Assembly (NCBI GenBank): GCA_035441325.1
Contig: DAOROA010000003.1
Span: 1 to 64,000, forward strand
Length of the DNA: 64,000 nucleotides
Direction: 5' to 3'
Source: Competibacter_A sp002352125
Lineage (GTDB): Bacteria > Pseudomonadota > Gammaproteobacteria > Competibacterales > Competibacteraceae
The number at the start of each line of letters is the position of its first letter. Position 1 is the stretch's first letter. The position numbers were made by a program, and so were the translations under genes. Below the pieces are notes generated by a model that ran no database searches, was not told the DNA's origin, and saw only the letters and a list, made by a program, of their open reading frames with translations. Shown in pieces: positions 62,042-64,000 of this stretch.

Positions 62042-63038
62042 TGATCAAGCCCTCTAACGTAGAAGTTACCAGCGCTGCGCAGCCTTGTCGCGCAGCGTCC
62101 GAGTGGACTGTCGGGTTATGTGTTTGTTGGAGTAGGCGAGATAGTTCTGCGAAGAACTCATTGCGATGAGAAATTCCATTGCCGTTCAAGCGGTGATCCG
62201 ATCCGGGGTAAACCTTGAGGATGAGATTGTCTTTACTTGACTCTTTGAATTTCGATTCCAAAAAGAGTGCCGATTCGACGGGAACGCTCTCATCTTTTTC
62301 GCCTATGCCTACGATGATGGGAATTTTCAGCTTGAGAAAATCTGGTAGCGGGTCCATGTCCATTACGTCTGACCACCAACGATAGGTGTTTCCGTACCAC
62401 TCTATTTCGATACTACGCGGGTCAGTGGATATTTCTTTCCAGCCCGATTCGACATCAAAGGATATAGCGCCTTTCTGCTTGAGCGTGGCGAGCGATTTAC
62501 GCATTGAGTCCCCGCCGCTACCAATGATTGCAAGGTGGGTAATTGCCGGAAGCAACCCGGCCACCTTGGTGGCAGGCCACGCGCCTTCTGATACCACGAC
62601 CAATACGATATTTTTGAATTTTATCGCGCTGGTACTCAATTGAACTGTAACGAACTCTGAATAGTCGGTGACCCATTGGTCTGGGTTGTTTGCGAGATGA
62701 AATTCTCGGCCACAGTCCAGTAAGCCGACCGAGCGATCAGACACGAAGCGCTTGTTGAGAACGAAAACATGGGCACTAACCGTAAGGCCGCTGACGTAAC
62801 CTGGCATCACGGACTTCCAACTGGGGCAACCTGTCGCTCCGTAGAAGAAAACTGCGGTATCCGGTTGCGAACCATTACCGGCTACGAATGAGTAGTAAGT
62901 ACTTGAACCACCGTCCTTGTACTGAAAAGAAATAGGCCTTAGAGCTTCACTGCTGTACATGTGGGCAGTGCGCTGAATAGTCATGCAGCCGGACAGAGTA
63001 AAAACTAGCGAGAACACAAAGAAGCTAAGAGTGCGCAT
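62004..63038 (-). CDS. Alpha/beta hydrolase-like lipoprotein
   Basis: A 344-residue lipoprotein: start MRTLSFFVFSLVFTLSGC with a lipobox at LSGC, then an alpha/beta-hydrolase-like core with VFFYGATGC, VVVSEGAWPATK (nucleophile Ser), GEKDESVP (Asp) and GSDHRLNG (His). Substrate unknown. ATG 63038 is preferred over 63062, which lies inside attC 10. The frame continues across attC site 9 into the next cassette and stops within it, so about the last 35 residues are encoded by attC; this end overlaps the GTG start of the next gene. Confidence 0.78.
   Translation of the reverse strand: MRTLSFFVFSLVFTLSGCMTIQRTAHMYSSEALRPISFQYKDGGSSTYYSFVAGNGSQPDTAVFFYGATGCPSWKSVMPGYVSGLTVSAHVFVLNKRFVSDRSVGLLDCGREFHLANNPDQWVTDYSEFVTVQLSTSAIKFKNIVLVVVSEGAWPATKVAGLLPAITHLAIIGSGGDSMRKSLATLKQKGAISFDVESGWKEISTDPRSIEIEWYGNTYRWWSDVMDMDPLPDFLKLKIPIIVGIGEKDESVPVESALFLESKFKESSKDNLILKVYPGSDHRLNGNGISHRNEFFAELSRLLQQTHNPTVHSDAARQGCAALVTSTLEGLISANNQSCRSKRC
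62051..62121 (-). other. attC site 9
   Basis: Minus strand: ACATAAC box at 62115-62121, inner palindrome CGCTGCGCGACAAGGCTGCGC, end box GTTAGAG at 62052-62058. Unusually it is translated in frame by the hydrolase gene. Confidence 0.82.
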
Positions 63039-63058
63039 AGGCTCAGTGATTGCGAGAC

Positions 63059-63154
63059 GCATAACGTTTGAGGTAACCGGCCGCCGGAGCGCGCAGCGCG
63101 GAGGGAACCAACATGTGCAGCATGTTGGCGGTCTAGTTGGCCGAAGGGTTGGGC
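63059..63154 (-). other. attC site 10
   Basis: Minus strand: GCCCAAC box at 63148-63154, an inner pair of palindromes (ATGCTGCACAT and CGCGCTGCGCG), GTTATGC box at 63059-63065. At 96 bases it is the longest site. Confidence 0.88.
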
Positions 63155-63155
63155 A

Positions 63156-63587
63156 TCACAAATGCCCCCATGCTTGGATAATCCCAACCAAATGAACGAC
63201 GCCAACTAGCAAACAGATAGCTGAAGAAATCAACCAGAACGTTTGGCTATTACCGGGGAACGCCGGTTTAAGCAGAGGAAAAGCAACGGCTCGCAGAATG
63301 TAGATTGCCGTAATGAAAACCAGCACGGGCTTTAAGAATGGCAAGGGACGCAAAAAGCCAGCAGCAGACAGCGCGTAGCTTGCCCAGACGGAAAGAACAG
63401 AGCCTATAAAAAAAGCAACTAAGGGGGGGTACCAATGTCCTTGTGCTGCCCAGGTAACGATTGGTTCGCCAGCGCCCAATATGCGATAGCCGTTTGCACC
63501 CCAAGGAATGCACGCAAAGTGTAACACAGCCGCAGCGAGACTGAGAGAGGCAGAAACCAAGAGAAACACTGAGCCTGAACTAAGCAT
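63156..63587 (-). CDS. Four-helix membrane protein
   Basis: A 143-residue integral membrane protein with four predicted transmembrane segments: FLLVSASLSLAAAVLHFACI, WYPPLVAFFIGSVLSVWASY, VLVFITAIYILRAVAF, and WLISSAICLLVGVVHLVGI. No known catalytic motif is seen. ATG 63587 is preferred over 63629, which lies in attC 11. The stop TGA immediately precedes the attC 10 box. Function unknown. Confidence 0.75.
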   Translation of the reverse strand: MLSSGSVFLLVSASLSLAAAVLHFACIPWGANGYRILGAGEPIVTWAAQGHWYPPLVAFFIGSVLSVWASYALSAAGFLRPLPFLKPVLVFITAIYILRAVAFPLLKPAFPGNSQTFWLISSAICLLVGVVHLVGIIQAWGHL

Positions 63588-63610
63588 TACAGGTACCCGA
63601 TGAATGAAAT

Positions 63611-63677
63611 GCCAAACGTCTGAAATCACCGGACTGCGCGGCTTTTCGCGCAGGTCCGGTTGAGCGCAGGGTTATGC
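63611..63677 (-). other. attC site 11
   Basis: Minus strand: GCATAAC box at 63671-63677, inner palindrome TGCGCGAAAAGCCGCGCA, end box GTTTGGC at 63611-63617. Confidence 0.85.
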
Positions 63678-63690
63678 AGCATGGGTACAT

Positions 63691-64000
63691 TCAACTGATG
63701 TCTGTTATTTTGGAGATCGCTCCGTCTTGGAATTCGAACTCCGAGCGACCAGAGAGGTTCAGAACCTGCCCTTTCTTTAGGCCGTTCGGCAGATCGGTGG
63801 CGACGACGGCGCGAAAAGCGATGGCGGCAACCGCGACGGGGCCTTGAATCTCGAACGACTCGATTTTCTGATGCCTTTCCGAGAACAGCGATAGTGATTG
63901 CAGAGCAAGGGCCTTAAGTTCCGCGATTCCATTTGTGCTTGCGTTCACCACACCGGCAGAAATGTTCTTGAATTCCACCTGCGGGTGAAGGCCATCGAGC
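63691..64000 (-). CDS. NTF2/SnoaL-like protein, partial
   Basis: C-terminal part (at least 102 residues) of a cone-shaped NTF2-like protein: LHPQVEFKNISAGVVNAST, SERHQKIESFEIQGPVAVAA and LSGRSEFEFQDGAISKITDIS match nuclear-transport-factor-2-like enzymes or binding proteins. The frame is open to the window edge, so the start lies beyond 64000 and GTG 63978 is not the true start. A cassette gene followed by attC 11. Confidence 0.75.
   Translation of the reverse strand, partial: LDGLHPQVEFKNISAGVVNASTNGIAELKALALQSLSLFSERHQKIESFEIQGPVAVAAIAFRAVVATDLPNGLKKGQVLNLSGRSEFEFQDGAISKITDIS

Larger units (their letters stand above)
53912..63677 (-). mobile_element. Integron cassette array (attC cluster)
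   Basis: About ten kilobases with a run of minus-strand genes, each followed by an imperfect palindrome bounded by boxes of the type RYYYAAC and GTTRRRY. The clearest pairs are GCCCAAC/GTTATGC (63059-63154), GCCCAAC/GTTGGGC (60399-60469), GCTAACC/GTTATGC (60989-61057) and GCCTAAC/GTTGGGC (59307-59372). Several genes end inside the first box. No integrase gene or attI site is present in the window; with this orientation they should lie above 64000. Confidence 0.85.

Overview
The window reads as chromosomal DNA of a gammaproteobacterium with fairly high GC. Its marker genes are NifL/NifA next to an rnfABCDGEH cluster, a high-potential iron-sulfur protein, a GTP-type PEP carboxykinase, the 2-oxoglutarate dehydrogenase operon, acetyl-CoA synthetase, DksA/GluQ, Tex and RraA. 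The nifLA-rnf arrangement recalls Azotobacter, and the mix with HiPIP and GTP-PEPCK recalls Chromatiales- or Competibacter-like lineages. The lineage is an inference; no rRNA or tRNA gene was seen that could settle it.

Layout. 1-3610: a RecQ/UvrD-type helicase lacking its N-terminal part. 3892-9525: core metabolism (pckG, glyoxalase I, argG) with small and hydrolase genes. 9800-10390: a decayed IS200/IS605 element. 10467-19546: nifA and nifL on the minus strand, diverging from rnfABCDGEH on the plus strand. The shared region carries candidate sigma-54 promoters and a NifA-type TGT-N10-ACA site, so nitrogen fixation and Rnf electron supply are probably co-regulated. 19700-24130: a low-GC acquired patch with an IS630 remnant, a small inverted-repeat element, two tandem copies of an unexplained ~87-bp unit, a cytochrome bd subunit I with no subunit II, and a vanadium haloperoxidase. 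24277-52000: housekeeping genes (penicillin-acylase family, HiPIP, dnaQ/rnhA, YejF-like ABC ATPase, cca, sucAB-lpd, dksA-gluQ, acs, tex, rraA, a MotAB-like ion-channel pair, a pabB-pabC fusion).

52060-64000: an integron cassette array. About a dozen minus-strand cassettes (pyrimidine-dimer glycosylase, NTPase, tautomerases, DUF1801, MarR, amidohydrolase, VOC, three GNATs, lipoprotein hydrolase, membrane protein, NTF2-like) are separated by attC-like recombination sites in one orientation, often with the stop codon inside or beside the first attC box. No integrase gene lies in the window. If present nearby it should lie beyond position 64000; otherwise this is an integrase-less attC cluster. 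The low-coordinate end is eroded: a glycosyltransferase with half an attC, a tautomerase remnant, and a methyltransferase remnant cut by the second copy of the inverted-repeat element found at 19946.

How parts connect: NifL (redox/ADP sensor), NifA (activator) and Rnf (membrane-driven ferredoxin reduction) form a coherent nitrogen-fixation support module, although nifHDK is not here. SucAB-Lpd, PckG and Acs are central carbon genes. The cassette array and low-GC patch are accessory.
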